DNA of 64,000 bases from NCBI RefSeq assembly GCF_037392515.1, contig NC_090282.1:29001554-29065553 (forward strand). Direction: 5' to 3'. The notes under the pieces were generated by a model. That model was not told the origin of the DNA. It did not search any database and saw only the letters and a list, made by a program, of their open reading frames with translations. Below, piece after piece: positions 1-13,232 of the stretch. This DNA is from Haliotis asinina (taxonomy: Eukaryota > Mollusca > Gastropoda > Lepetellida > Haliotidae). A program made the translations under genes and the position numbers. Each line of letters opens with the position of its first letter. Position 1 is the first letter of the stretch.

Positions 1-97
1 GGTTGCCCCACTGCACCTATGATGTGCAGAAAAAGGTAGATGTAACCTTTAGCTGTGCCCTAAAACCAATTCTTTCTTTTCATCAGCTTATATCTTA

Positions 98-205
98 AAA
101 CATGGGTGGGGAGCAGAGCATTCACTCGTCAGGCCGATGACTCAGGTTCAGTTCCCCACATGGCTACATACAATGTGTGAAGCCACTTCAATATTATATA
201 ATAAT
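98..205 (+). mobile_element. SINE-B, 5' fragment
   Basis: Family B is about 165 bp: a tRNA-like head with A box (tagtggttaaag) and B box (ggttcgattcc), a gtgtgaagcccatttctggtg body and the same gcggcgtaaaactaaactcac tail as family A. Here only ggttcagttccccac and gtgtgaagcca remain. Confidence 0.5.
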
Positions 206-659
206 CAGATATTGAAAGGCCAATGTTGAAATAACAATACTTTTACAACACTCAAGCTTAGATGAACAGGGTTTTAACACTGGGATATACTAGTGAAATG
301 TTGAGTGTTTAATACACAGTATACATAGAGGTGTTTTACACAATAATCACTGGTCTAATTACATCCAGCTTAAAAATGTTTAGAAATACCTTCATATATT
401 TGACAAAACCAGCATTTGTGCTCCAAATGAATTTTTAAAATGACAACTATGAAACTGACACAAGACGTCAAAGTTGGAGATTTGTTCTGAACCATCAAGT
501 AGCTTTGAATGGCTTTAACAGAAACATAAGGCAGAGAATTTGTCAACTACTATATTATGGGGAACATCTCAGATTATGTGCTTCCTTTTTCATCAGGTGA
601 ATGTTTTATGAGAAACACAATTTTTTGTTGTATATGTTTACTCCTTCATCAGGTGAATG

Positions 660-1060
660 TATTATGATAAATAAAACAACATTACAGCTGAATGTTGAAT
701 ATATGTCACAACACTGCAGCTAAATGCTGAATATAACACAACACTGCAGCTAAATGTTGAATATAATGCAACGCTACTGCTGAATGCTGAATATAGCATA
801 ACATTAGCTGCAAGCTAAATGCTGAATACAACACAACACTGCAGCTAAATGTTGAATATAATGCACCTCTAATGCTGAATATAACACAACACTTCAGCTG
901 AATGATGAATATAGCACAACACTAGCTGCAGCTAAATATACCTAAATCATAAACTGTTGCTAAAGGTTGCACACAACATTACACCTAAACTCTAAGCAGA
1001 ACACAACTCTGCTTTTCGATGAAAAATATAATACAGAACTATAACAAAACGCTGAATATA
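660..1060. repeat. Degenerate ~30-bp tandem repeat
   Basis: Roughly a dozen irregular units of the type gcagctaaatgctgaatata-acacaacact, fading out towards 1060. Confidence 0.65.
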
Positions 1061-1888
1061 TGACAAAACTGCTTCAGAAAAGACAGTTTATGTACGTATA
1101 CGTGAGACTAGGGTGGAGTCATTATACAGCATGCTTTGTCATATTCAATATCTACGTGACAAGCTGAACAATAAGTTCGCAAATGAAATATAAATCAATT
1201 GAATCTTTTACCAGATGGGAATGATATTGATTATGATTTGTATGAGAGACATTAACACGTGCAGTCCTGCGTAGTAGTCAGCTATCACTAGCTGCAGAGA
1301 CCCAGCATAACTGAACTGCACAAGGTGTTACTTTAAGATTAACAATTGACCATGAGCAATGCTATTATGCATCATAATTAACATTCCTCATCACTGTAAA
1401 CATTTGGTGCCTCCAGTCAAAGTAAACATGCCATCATTTGTAGATAATATTTTAATAGGGATTATGAAACTCCAAAAGACCACGGTAAGTATGTCAAAAT
1501 GTTTTCATTTATAAAGTGAACAGATTACACAAGTATTAGTCAATACTTTCTATTAAGTGGCTGTATCACTGAAGACGTCAAACCTCACAGATCAAACTGT
1601 AAAAGCGATTGCTGTGATGTTGAATGTTTCTAGGCATGTGATGGAAACTAATAAGCTTAATTTTTTAAAGTTCTACTAGTAACATTTTCAGTTATGAAAA
1701 ACATAATAATCCTATTAAATTAGAGAGACCAGCTAACAGCCTAGTATGAGCCACGTATGAAGAACCCCTAAATACCCAATCAAATTACTAACACAAGCAA
1801 AAACATAATGTTCTGAAATCATTCAATGGAGGGAATGGGTCCTAGGAATATAATATCCACGATAAAAGAGGATGATTCACGAAACATA

Positions 1889-2060
1889 CAAGTGAGTGAG
1901 CGAGTTTAGTTTTATTCTGCACTCAGCAATATTGCAGATATATGATGGTAGTCTGTAAATAATCGAGTCTGGACCAGACAATCCAGAGATCAACAGTATG
2001 AGCATCGATCTGCGTAATTGGGAACCGTTGACAAGTGTCAACCAAGTCAAGATACAAGAT
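1889..2060 (-). mobile_element. SINE-A, truncated
   Basis: Family A is about 280 bp in full copies, ends in (GTGA)n, and carries the block gtctgtaaataatcgagtct plus tgagcatcgatctgcg. This copy lacks the 5' third. Confidence 0.7.
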
Positions 2061-4196
2061 ATGTGAGGATGATCCAGTAATGAAACATACAGTCAATGTC
2101 CAATATAGTTCCAAACTTTTGCAAGTCAGTCAGGCTAGCTCAACTCAAAGCCTGTGAAACAATTCTCTGCCTGAAATTTGAATGAAGACATGGATTTCAT
2201 CATTAAGCTGCTAATATATTGAACATTTTTCTTAGGCCATAATCTGAAATGATTTAAAAGTGTATTATAACTTACACAGTCAGAGAAAGTGATACATTTA
2301 CAAAATGACCCCATGAAAATTCAAAAGCCAGTCATGTCAGTGTATGTGGAGAAGTACTAGCCCTACCGAATTTTTACTAGACACATGATAACACTTGCCT
2401 GGCCAGGGGCTGTTTTACACACTGCATACAGCGTGATTTGTCAAAACTGTCGGTTTGCTGCGTTTTTCAAAGATTGTGTTTTTCAAGAAATTTACCCTAT
2501 ACTGCCCTGTCTGCATACTGTATATGCTTCTTTTACTGAAGGACTATTAACTGTTTGACCAAATTATGAAAAAAAAGAAACATTTTAGATTGTTTGAGAC
2601 CAGCTCAGCAGACTTCACACAAGTAGATACACACAGTTCTCGATAACTGATTAAAATATTGAAGGAATATCAGTCAATGACATGCTATTCTCAAGGTTGC
2701 GTACCTAGATGTCACGATGCAGTAACACTCAAATTCAGTTTTAGATGCAGGAATCCATTTGATGATAAACTGGAGATGGAGAGAGTATCCTCTTCAGGAA
2801 CACTAGCCTTCCAACTCTGGAAATAAGAATGACAGTACTGAATATTGATTATGCATCATTGTAGTCATGCATTGCTCATTTCACAGGTCGCCTTTATCAA
2901 TAAACCTTGTCAATATTCAAAGCATAGACACCTTCGATTAACATGAAGTAGTCATCTATCTTTATGTCAAAAATAATCTAAAAGACTATTTTCTGTGTAA
3001 GAATGAGAGTGAAATAATCCTTAAGGTATATTTTCTAGTTTGGTTAGTTTTAAACTATAAGAACATTGTACATATTGATAATTGTCCTCAGCAACCAACA
3101 ACTAGCTTAAAACTAGGTGTCTGACAATATATATTCTGATAATTTGTCTCCCAAGTTTACCCGTATGCCCAGCCCATAAAATATGTTACTGTGTTCTTGT
3201 TCCCCCAAACTGTGATAGCCTGAAAGTTGTATGTCCAAACCATTCAGAATAAAGATTGAATATTTCTAACCATATTTTATTCCTGAAATATGAACATAAC
3301 ATGAAATCCATACTAACAGGAAAAGGTCCACAAAATTACATTAAATGGTTCATAGTAACTGCATTCGTAAGAAATTAGAATAATTTGAATCTATTTGAAA
3401 GTACTATGTACACATGGACAGAGTCAAGAATAAGCTGATTAATTCTGCTGCTTGAAGTTTGATTACCTTGTAGAATTTAAGTCAAAACCATTAGTGTAGA
3501 AATATTTATCTAATTTTCTAAAGTCATAACAAGGGCTGGAAAAGTAATGGAGAGAATCTTTCCATGGAATTTGCATATATGAAATTTGAAATATGTCTGT
3601 CAAAACAAAGAGCATTCAGGTTACTACAACACAACCTAAAGCAAACATGGATTATTTGACAAAATCTAGATCCAACGTTTTTAGTTTGAAGTAAGCTTAT
3701 TTTTCATTTGGTAAAATGAATTATGTTTCTTCATTTGTACTTCATTTACTTGAGTTCCTTTCATTTTGATGGTTGACCCTACACATGGAACTCCTTTGTG
3801 GGAGAAGCATTTCAGTTTTTGTTGGATTAAAATTTACTTGCCACATATCAGCTCAATAAGAAAAATGATGTAAGTCATTATTCAAAATTTTGGCTGCTTT
3901 ATCTGGATCTTCTACACCCACGTGCAAAAGAAACGTCAAAATAAAAATTATCATAACTGTCATCTAAGTGGCCATTATACGTGAATTATGGTTGAGGGCA
4001 CATCTCCAAACACACATCAATATTATAGAGACAAGCACCTGCTACATGTCTTCAGCGGTAAAAATGACTTTGAGTGCCAAAACTTCCCGCGCATGCAGAA
4101 AAGTATCTGTATGATATCTGTATACAAAACACGAGCTGAACTGTTCTCTGTCATCATTTACACCTCTATGACCAACAAAACATGCCTCGATTAACA
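2061..4196. other. No gene seen
   Basis: AT-rich. A weak candidate for a terminal minus-strand exon is 2816-2712 (tatttccag acceptor, 34 codons, TGA), unsupported by homology. Confidence 0.5.
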
Positions 4197-4598
4197 TCAG
4201 AGTAAAGAGAATGAGCAGTTGGTATATTGGAGGTGGGAGTCACGTACTCTCATTTTGTAAGAATCATGAGCTTTGCAAAATGAAAAGTTGGAAGATTGGT
4301 CACATGCTTGAGACAAAGTGACAGGACAGCAGACAAGCCAAGGAGTGGAAGACCAAAGGTCACCACCCCCATTTACTGGTGCTTCATCTGAGGAACAGAT
4401 TTGTAAATGTGATGTTATCAGTGGGGAAACTCTTGGGCATGAGTCAGCAGATGGACAGTGAGTAGATGTCTTTGTGCACATGGTATCCGTAACTAATGAA
4501 CATTCAAGGGCGCATGATAAATGGCATCGTTGACTTGAATGTTCGTCAGTAGAAGCAACAAAATTGGTGTCAAGTTTTGTTTCAAATCTGATTATCGG
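4197..4598 (-). CDS. Unrecognised open frame, possibly coding
   Basis: About 133 codons without a stop on the minus strand, with the only in-frame ATG of note at 4481. Rich in Cys and Ser (SCALECSLVTDTMCTKTS...). Base composition is more GC-rich than neighbours. No domain, signal peptide or good acceptor was seen; low confidence. Confidence 0.2.
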   Translation of the reverse strand, partial: PIIRFETKLDTNFVASTDEHSSQRCHLSCALECSLVTDTMCTKTSTHCPSADSCPRVSPLITSHLQICSSDEAPVNGGGDLWSSTPWLVCCPVTLSQACDQSSNFSFCKAHDSYKMRVRDSHLQYTNCSFSLL

Positions 4599-6159
4599 TC
4601 ATCTATATCTTTGTACTCCATTTCTAAGAAAAATGTGAAACCATTCAATTTAACTACCATGTATTCCATAAGCACCTAATTTAAACAATACACCTTTGTC
4701 CCATAGTTTGTCAGAAGCTTTACTAATGCCAAAGAAGACATCTTTTATTCCTTATCCATTATCTTTTTAAAGCATTTGTTACAAGTCATATAGATATATT
4801 AGTTGAAAAGCAGAACAATCTCCTTGCATAAATCTTCATTGCGAATTTGTTAAGATATTATTGTCCTGAAAAATGTTTAAAAAATACTTGAAAATGCATT
4901 TTTCAAATATCTTCCAAATACAGCTGGTAATTGCAAAAGGCCTGTAAATGTGATATTATTTTACACTATCCTTCATACGCAAAGAAAATGCAGAAGCTTC
5001 TTTCCATATTGGTTCTTCTTTCTCAAGAGTAAAACTTCTCCACCATAGACCAAAATTGCTGTCATTACTCTATGATGGTGAGTATCTGTAACTTTTCCTC
5101 CTGTGTTACTGCAAGAGTAATTATATTAACAACTTGGCTATTAATTCATAGACTAAAAGTACATGTATATGTAAAAGTACAGCTGGAAAGCTATACATAT
5201 TTTCTATTTCAAAATCAATGTTGGGAATCATTTCTTAATGACTCAGACTTTTTACAAAATGTGAAAATGCTATTATTATAGTATTAGATGAAATTTTATT
5301 GGGGGTAATTATGTTATATACAAGTATTCTTCTATCACATTCCAGAACATACAAAAACGCTGTGAAAGAGATTTTTCATGAGAAATAGCTTCCTTCAATG
5401 TTCATAAATTCTTTCTTTAACAATATAACACATTTTGAAATAATTCTGAAATAGTTTAAGACGTTTTTTTAGTTTGTGGAAAAAATAGTGCAATAACACA
5501 CTGAGTTCACTGAAACTGGAAGTATGTCTTGAAATGTGACACTCTGTGAATCAACAGATGTGCTTTACAGCATGTATCAAGATTTTTAAATATCACACAG
5601 AACATTGTATTTTGTGAAGTTTACCACACAGTAATGAGAGCACATAACCATCACAACTCTACTTTGCTGAAGGAGTGGCATCTGCAATGGTTTATATGAC
5701 AATGAGGTGTTGACAACATCTGGCAGTAACTGAAGCCTCAGCTTGACTAAAACAGTTTTTTTTTAAAATCCATAAACCAAATGAAAAGACCTTTTTCTAA
5801 ATTTACATGATGATGCACAGAACATGTTCCAGAAAATCACAACTTAAAAAAGGACACCAATTCAGGGTGACATGTAGAGATATGACACAATTGAATGTGT
5901 GTACAGACTTTTGTATTTTCTTCTAAAATGAGATCTGGACTCACTGTAGTTAACTAACCACATGTTTCCATACAATAATATGACTAGTAGCAAATGGCAG
6001 GGACATACAGCAAGGTGCTTTGTTAGACAACTAATGAACACTTCTTTTTCATGGTGCATGCCATGGGTATGTGTGGACAGTTTTATCCTTTTTTCAGACA
6101 CATACTAACAGGTTCTAGTGGTTAGGCTCATTGACTTGGTTGACACATGTCATCATATA
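4599..6159. other. No gene seen
   Basis: AT-rich DNA with short chance frames only. Confidence 0.5.
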
Positions 6160-6290
6160 GCAGTGCAGATTGATGCTCATGCTGCTGATCACTGGATTTT
6201 CTGGTCGCGACTTGATTTTTCACAGACTGCCACCATATAGCTGGAATATTGCTGGGTATGGCGTAAAGCTAATCAAACTCACTCACAAGT
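6160..6290 (+). mobile_element. SINE-A, 3' fragment
   Basis: Shows the inverse-sense block (gatcactggattttctgg, atagctggaatattgctggg) and ends in aaactcactcac. Confidence 0.65.
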
Positions 6291-6352
6291 GATGTCATCA
6301 CAAATTCATGCACTATCCATCACTAATATCACTTCTTATGCAGAGTGAAGGG

Positions 6353-6518
6353 GTATCCTTGTGGGGTAAAGGCATTCACTTGTCATGCTGAAGAGCAGGG
6401 TTCAATTCCTTAAACGAACACATTTTCCTCATTGAAGCCCATTTCTGGAGTCCTCTGCTGTGATATAGCTGGAATATTGCTAAAAGCGGAGTAAAACCAA
6501 CCTTACTCACTCACTCTT
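6353..6518 (+). mobile_element. SINE-B
   Basis: Full-length but diverged: gggttcaattcc B box, gaagcccatttctgg, gctggaatattgctaaaagc and the actcactcactc tail. Confidence 0.75.
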
Positions 6519-8196
6519 ATGTGCAATAACATTTTTGCAGATAATCATGTCTGATTATCCTCTGGCAGTGGTGTTATATCCACGTAATATCCATATCTGA
6601 TTTCCAGATGATATTGGCCATTACACAATATGTAAGGTTAGGCTTGATTCATGGGCTACAATGATGGATAATGCAACAATATCCTCTAACCAAGTTGAAT
6701 CTGCATGATGTATAGCACCTGGTCAAATACCCTGACTGCTGCTGAAAGGCTATCTTGCAGCCTGAATATTCCTTCATTTGAGACAGTTGCAATCTGCATA
6801 TTTGACTAGGAATAAGAAATACTCCCCTGCCCAAGTATTGCTGGATATACATGGAAATTAAGAAAAGGCAATACCTCTACATCATTAAAATTGCAGTGAC
6901 AACCATTTCTGATGACATTTTTGGAACTAAAACACTACATTTTGCATTAAAAGAATAGCCTTATAGTTAATAGTCTCTGAAAAAATTATGACACACTCAA
7001 AATCTTTCTGTCATATCTACATATGTTTCAAAAATATTCTGAAAAATAATAAAATGATGTTTGAATTCCTGACATAATATTTCATGCTGTGTAAACTGTA
7101 ATCTAAAAAACTGTATTCATGTCAATATTAGTGAAAACAATAGTCGATAACAGTTAAACAATATCTCAACATTTCCAAGCAGAAAGATGAACAACAACCA
7201 TATTGGGTCATGCACCGATGACAAAGCACTTTTTCTTACTTACATAAAATACCATAAATTAAGGTACTTGGAAAACATAAATAAGTAAACAATGTTCATG
7301 TACTACAAGTAGAAACAGATACAGAATAATGGTTCTAAAATGGTCATTGAATGGACACAGAAATTACATCTGGGGTATTGACACAAGGAACGAATCACAA
7401 TTGCTTCCTTCCAAACATACATCTCTGCCTGCAACACAAAAACATCCTTGCACTGTCCAAACTTTCAATAGAAAAATCACGAGTAGCCAAATACAAGACA
7501 TACAAATTGAAAAAACCTCAACACCCCTAAAATTTCTTAATCTTTCTAAATATTAGCATAAAGATGAAAGGTTTTACCTGGTGGAGCTTCCCAAGTAGAG
7601 GTACAATATGAAGCACACAAGGGCAGAAATCCCTCTACTGCCTTGGCCTACATGTGTTAATTAAAAGTTGCTACAATACATTATTCAGACAGGTGAGGTG
7701 CATTGCACACAGGCCAGCAGAAGGCAAGCAATTAGATTTCCTTGTTGTTTAATTATAGATGAGGAAGAAGACATCCCTTGATTAGTGTCTGCAGCAAGGA
7801 AGTTCTGTCAGCATCTATTGTTGATTTCTGACTTATAGTTCAGGAGAAAGCAACAGACACCTGAATCATGTGGTACAGTGTTGACATTGTGTGCTTGATA
7901 GATGCTTCTATCCATTCCAAAAGGTCATTATCAATAGACATGATTTAGACTTTGGAAGGTTGATCAGAAAATACACATCCAAGGCACAAGGAACATCTAT
8001 GTTTGGCAGTGTCTAAAAATGACTAAAGCAACAAAATGGTACCACAGTGCTGATGTTTTATGGTTAAATCATTGAAGGGCATTTGCTATACTGTAGAAGT
8101 GGAATGAATAAGAAAAGCAGTCTGTTCCAAAACCTGATGGTAAAGGAGGAAGTATACATTTTGAAACATACTGTTATTCACAATTAAGAAGCTTAC
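6519..8196. other. No clear gene
   Basis: Mostly AT-rich. 7647-7578 on the minus strand could be a small exon (cacatgtag acceptor, CCACCAG|gtaaaac donor, open for 23 codons). Confidence 0.4.
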
Positions 8197-8474
8197 ATCA
8201 ATAAACCTTGTATTTCTGATTTGATACTTGTGTTTTGGACGTAAAGTTTCAGTGTTGTTGAGATTGCTTCAAGCCTAGACATATTCTGAAACTGTTCATA
8301 ACTGTTTGGCCACATCCAGTTTTCAAGTGTGTACTCATCTTGCTGTGTAACATAGTTTACAGGTGAGATTATCCATTGAAAAAGGTCATTGTCAATAGAT
8401 ATGCAGTAGTGTTTACAAAGTTGATCAGGACATTGTCCATCATTGCCCACAATAGAACCATGCCATTTACACTC
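8197..8474 (-). CDS. Possible internal exon of an unrecognised gene
   Basis: The minus strand is open for 92 codons (ECKWHGSIVGND... to ...IKSEIQGLL) between an acceptor-like tttcag at 8475-8480 and a strong donor gtaagc at 8191-8196. A second, stop-containing relative lies at about 7870-8000 and shares the SIDNDL..WI piece. I recognise no family. It could be a chance frame in AT-rich DNA or a decayed element. Confidence 0.25.
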
Positions 8475-10211
8475 CTGAAATGTTGGCTTTCAAACTGTTC
8501 TTGTTGATCTGGGCTAGTTTTCTGACATTGCCACTTCCTATATATTGCATCTCAAAATGCACATATAGTGTCTAGCTGTCACCAGACACTGCGAGTGCAG
8601 CAAGATGATGATGACAGTGACTTTCCATGGTAAAGCAGACATTTTAGTCCAACATTGATATTAGTGTTTACTCTTCACAGCAGTGATAGTAGTCATGCTA
8701 AAGCATCATTCTACCATGACTTCAGTAAATACTGGAGTTTGATTGGATAATTTAATACATTCAGAGGTAAATAATCACATCATATACCTCTCATTGTCCC
8801 ACACAATATATTTTTTAAAAATCTTAATAACATGGTTATGATGGAACGGAGATACGCTTGGTTTTTAACGAATTTAGAGCTATTACAATTTCAGTATGTA
8901 CCTCTGATTTTCCAACAAAATATGTTTATCGCCTAAACCTACTATCAGAAACTCAGCACTTGACAATAACCATCCTGGATTGATGACAGAGAGTGAATGT
9001 AATTAGTTGATCTCCTGCATGATTAATGTATAAAGCAGTGCAACACCCTCTGATATTGCCCACTAGATTAACTGTTGTACAGAGTATCTTAGAGTATGCC
9101 TCTCACTGAAGTACCTTGAATATCATAGTGGTTCACTTTCCAGTGATGAATCTGAATAATTTGAACGATTTCTTAGAATTTTCAGAGAGTTAATTTGACA
9201 GCTTTTACATGTACACAGGTAATGATACAGGGCATGTGTCTATTATACAATGTTTTTAGCTCTACACTGTATACAGGTAGTTGATCAAGAACGCAAGAAT
9301 TTGTTGCACTAGGTTCATAAAGTATATCAAATTATTAATTCACAGTTACTAAAAGATAACAGGTTCACTGACTCAGCAGACAATGCCAGCAAATGGTATG
9401 CTGGCCATAGAATATCAAGGTCCTTCTCATGCATTTCAAGAAACAAACAAAAGATAGCAGCTCAAATGTGTGGAAAGACATAGTATGTTCTCATTTGACA
9501 ATACATTTACAAGTTTATGAACTTAAAGCCCCAATCCACAAAATGGAAGAAAATATTTGTGGATGGATTAAGCATACAGGAATATATTTTATGATCTGAC
9601 CCTATGTAACTGCAATTATTTCAGCAGTTGCATTTCAGGTTTAAACTCTATCCACTCATGACAAATGATAACTTAGTCAAAGAAATAGAATTCAAAGAAA
9701 GAATCCAGAATGTTTTGCTGAAACCACAGTGAACTGAACATTAAACAAGTGTATCAAATAGTATCCATAAACTGGAACTTAATCTAGCAGGCTATAAACA
9801 TAAACACCATAGGTATTCATACAGAACTTGCTACAAACCCCTAGGAATAGAGTTATATGAAACTAGGATCACAAAAGATTAATTTGTAAGGCATTTGGTA
9901 AGTGGATGAGCTTAGCAAACATCTCAACAGAAGACACAGCAAATCACTGGTGATAATGTCAATGAACTTGACAAAAGAATCGGAGGGTCACCAAGAGGAA
10001 ACTTTCATTCAAGGACTCACATAATGGAAGGCTGGATTGTACCAACCACTTATCAGGAAGCAGTACAAAAATGTAGTGACATGTTAGATATTTACTCTCT
10101 ACATCATCACTACTTCCATATATTTAATAAAATCAGACTGAACAAAAATATACCTATCTTTGAATGAACAAAATGATTACATTTTAACTTGTACTGATAC
10201 TACTTGAAATA
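8475..10211. other. No gene seen
   Basis: AT-rich DNA with no repeat or exon I can defend. Confidence 0.5.
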
Positions 10212-10350
10212 GCAGTAGGGTACCACAGTAGTTAAAGTGTTTAATTGTCTCTTCATTGTAAACAAATATTGAGGTGCAGTGTGAAGCCCATTACTGATGT
10301 CAGCCACCATGATACTGCCAGAATATTGAAAACAGGTGTAAAACCATATG
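10212..10350 (+). mobile_element. SINE-B, diverged
   Basis: Recognised by cagtagttaaag, gtgtgaagcccattactg and ccagaatattg. The B box region is poorly kept. Confidence 0.5.
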
Positions 10351-13051
10351 CACACAGGCTCACTAGACATGACACTGTTGTGCCAATACATGTTACAGCA
10401 ACATTCAGAGATCAGAACCTCTGTGTTCAATATGACACAATAACTCCTGCAACAGTTGGCCTTGTGGCACACTGGTGGACAATGGACATCATATTTGGCT
10501 GCTGAGCAACCGTAGGTCATTGACCACTGTCTAGGGTTGATCAATTCCATTGAACGAAGACAAAGACATATTTCCTGGCCACATTTTCATTCAGACAGAT
10601 TAAAATTTATTATCAAGTCAAATGAGAAGTCATGCAATTCTGCTTCCATTCCCACCATGTATATGATATGAATAACACTTATCATAATAATGCATAACTT
10701 ATTCACATGTATCAAAGCATTTGGCCTGGTTTTAATATTTTAATAAAACAGAAACAACATGTCTGAACACACAAAAATATTAGTCATGATGATATAGACA
10801 AAAGATAAGAAACAAGATTATCGTAATTATCTTGTCAATGTGTTAAGTGTACAAGAACAAAATGGATATTATATTATATTTATGTATTATAATCTGATTC
10901 TGTAATGATGTTACTATTGCATAGTAAATAATAATGCTCACTGAAAACGTTTCCAAATAGACAATATATTTTTATCAGCTTCCTCTATTCCTGCTAAGGC
11001 ATGCTTTTACATTATAAGCATAGAAATTCTAAAATATAACAATATTGTGTCAGATAAGAGATTTAGTGACTAACCTACAGCCATGAAGTGAAATCAGAAA
11101 AGTTATTCAGGGACTTGTACCAACATGGACCACAGCTTTCATTTAACCTTTCACATACCATTTTCTAACATGTTGAAAACAAGACAAGAACTTGTACATC
11201 TCAATGTACCTCATTATTTATAAAAAAGTTGTTTATGAGAAACATGATCAGAGGAAAATATAACTTTAAATTGTTTCAATGTAAAAATATTTTGCGATTT
11301 AAAAGATTAAAGAGTTATTTGATAAAACTGTAAAATTTCCCTTGGTTTAAATATTTGCACAGATTTTGGTTACTTGTTTTGAAATTTTTATCCCAATTTC
11401 TGATAGTGTATTTTGGCCATCAGTCTCCAATCATTATATTTTCTGCAACAATAACAATATTGCTGAATTAGTTTGATTTCATCAATAAGATGGACCAAAC
11501 TGGTGTATTCCATTCTTAATGATGCAGTGTGGAATGCACAAGATATCTAGGAAATGTGTAATTAAGTCAGCGTATATATAAAGCAATTCACACAAAATAT
11601 TTAGCAACGAGAAATTGTTCTACATATTTCAGCTTTATCATGGATTTGGATGTGTACAGTGACGTCGCTCTACAGTCTCTCCCGGTTTCTGTCTCTCTGT
11701 CTGTCTCTGTGTGTGTGTATTTTTTACACTTTATACATTATATTATTATTATAAATGGTAACTTTTTATTATTTACTGAGATTTCAAATACTACCCTTTA
11801 TAAAGATCACTTCTCAATACAGTATATTTCCTATTTAGGCTTAAAACAGCTACTTTGGAAATGAAGACAATGTCGATGTAAATTATTGTAATGATTTAAC
11901 CCCTCCAAAGTCCCCATGCAACATACAAACATTCAAAGGAGTTGAACCACACGACAAACACTCTGCCCCTCCCTTTTCGTGCAAAGACCCGCAACAGATG
12001 TGGACGGAAAGCGCCAGTTGGTTGGAATTGATTACAGACTGACAATACTAATCAATACACAGTAACACAGCAGATCTACATTAATATACCGGGGCGTTAC
12101 CTGTTGATTCAGGAGGCGCAATATCGCTTATCGAAATGAGATGACTCGATGATTATGACTGAACGATGGGTTAGTCTCTTGGGGATGGTGATATAACAGC
12201 ATGTAAATCCGCACGTTGAATTATAAAATCCTGAAGCTTCGAATTCCACGAAACACAGTGAAAAATTCCTTCATTAGAATTCAAATTGCACATAGACACG
12301 GAACGGGAAAATATATCGGAAATAATACGTACAAAAGTTATTATCCTGTTAAAACAACTTGACGCGGTGGTATAAACGATGTTTGAACATGTACACTATA
12401 TCCTGTCACGTCCACAAGGACCAATGTCTATCCGGTTAGCTTCTGCAGTTCACTCCGTTAGTACATTTTTTCTGAAGCCAGAAGTTCCCAAAGCTGTTGT
12501 TATGTCACTATTCCCAATGAGAAAACAAATGTATCCCATAACACGAATACCGGTGACACTCAAATTATTCCACGTGCTTCCACCATTGCTGCCAAGTCAA
12601 CATTTGGTCGGTTTGTACCTGCGCTTGAGCGTTAGTAACACTAATTTGTATGTCCATAAACTCAACTGGACAGACTTGTTTCAACCATATCCCGACCGCT
12701 TACTATGTGTATATGAGTGTTCGATTTGGGTGCATTTTGCAGCCTCTCCCTGCTGGGCGCGAACACCTGTGCACAGCCTCAAACAACGGCTTCGATAGCC
12801 CGATTGTTATTTCACGATATTTTGATTGTACGAGAAATCGACCCTACTTATGACTCAAAAACACACAGGTTTTCGTATGGCACCTTTTAATAGTAGCATG
12901 TTTCACATCCTGTTGGCGACTGGATGCCGAAAGGACAACAGCATGCGTTCCATTACATTTCTGTTTAGTGGTATGAAATAATAATTGTTTATAGTCAGAA
13001 AAGGACTTGACACGTCTGTGTTCTTGGGTTGTTCGGAAATTGCATGTTTGT
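10351..13051. other. No gene seen; CpG-richer stretch 11980-12840
   Basis: The 11980-12840 part is clearly richer in G+C and CpG than its surroundings and carries a donor-like CAACAG|gtaacg on the minus strand near 12099, so it could be a promoter or first exon of a minus-strand gene to the left. The 139-codon plus-strand frame at 12379 has no recognisable domain. Confidence 0.35.
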
Positions 13052-13232
13052 TGTTTAACTCAGCATTCAGTAATATTCCAGTGACATGAAGGCTGTCTGT
13101 AAATAATCGAGTTTGGACCAGACAGTCTAGTGATTGACATCATGAGCATCGGTCTACGTATTTGGGATGTACGATAACATATGTCAACCAAGTCAGCGAG
13201 CCTGACCACCAGATCCCGTTAGTCGCATTTTA
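13052..13232 (-). mobile_element. SINE-A, partial, diverged
   Basis: Keeps ctgtaaataatcgag, ccagacagtctagtgattg and the tgtcaaccaagtcagcgagc block. The GTGA tail is lost. Confidence 0.65.

Noticed and set aside
12379..12798. 139-codon plus-strand frame in the CpG-richer stretch
   Set aside because: No recognisable domain, signal peptide or splice support. The length is possible by chance where stop-rich AT content is lower.
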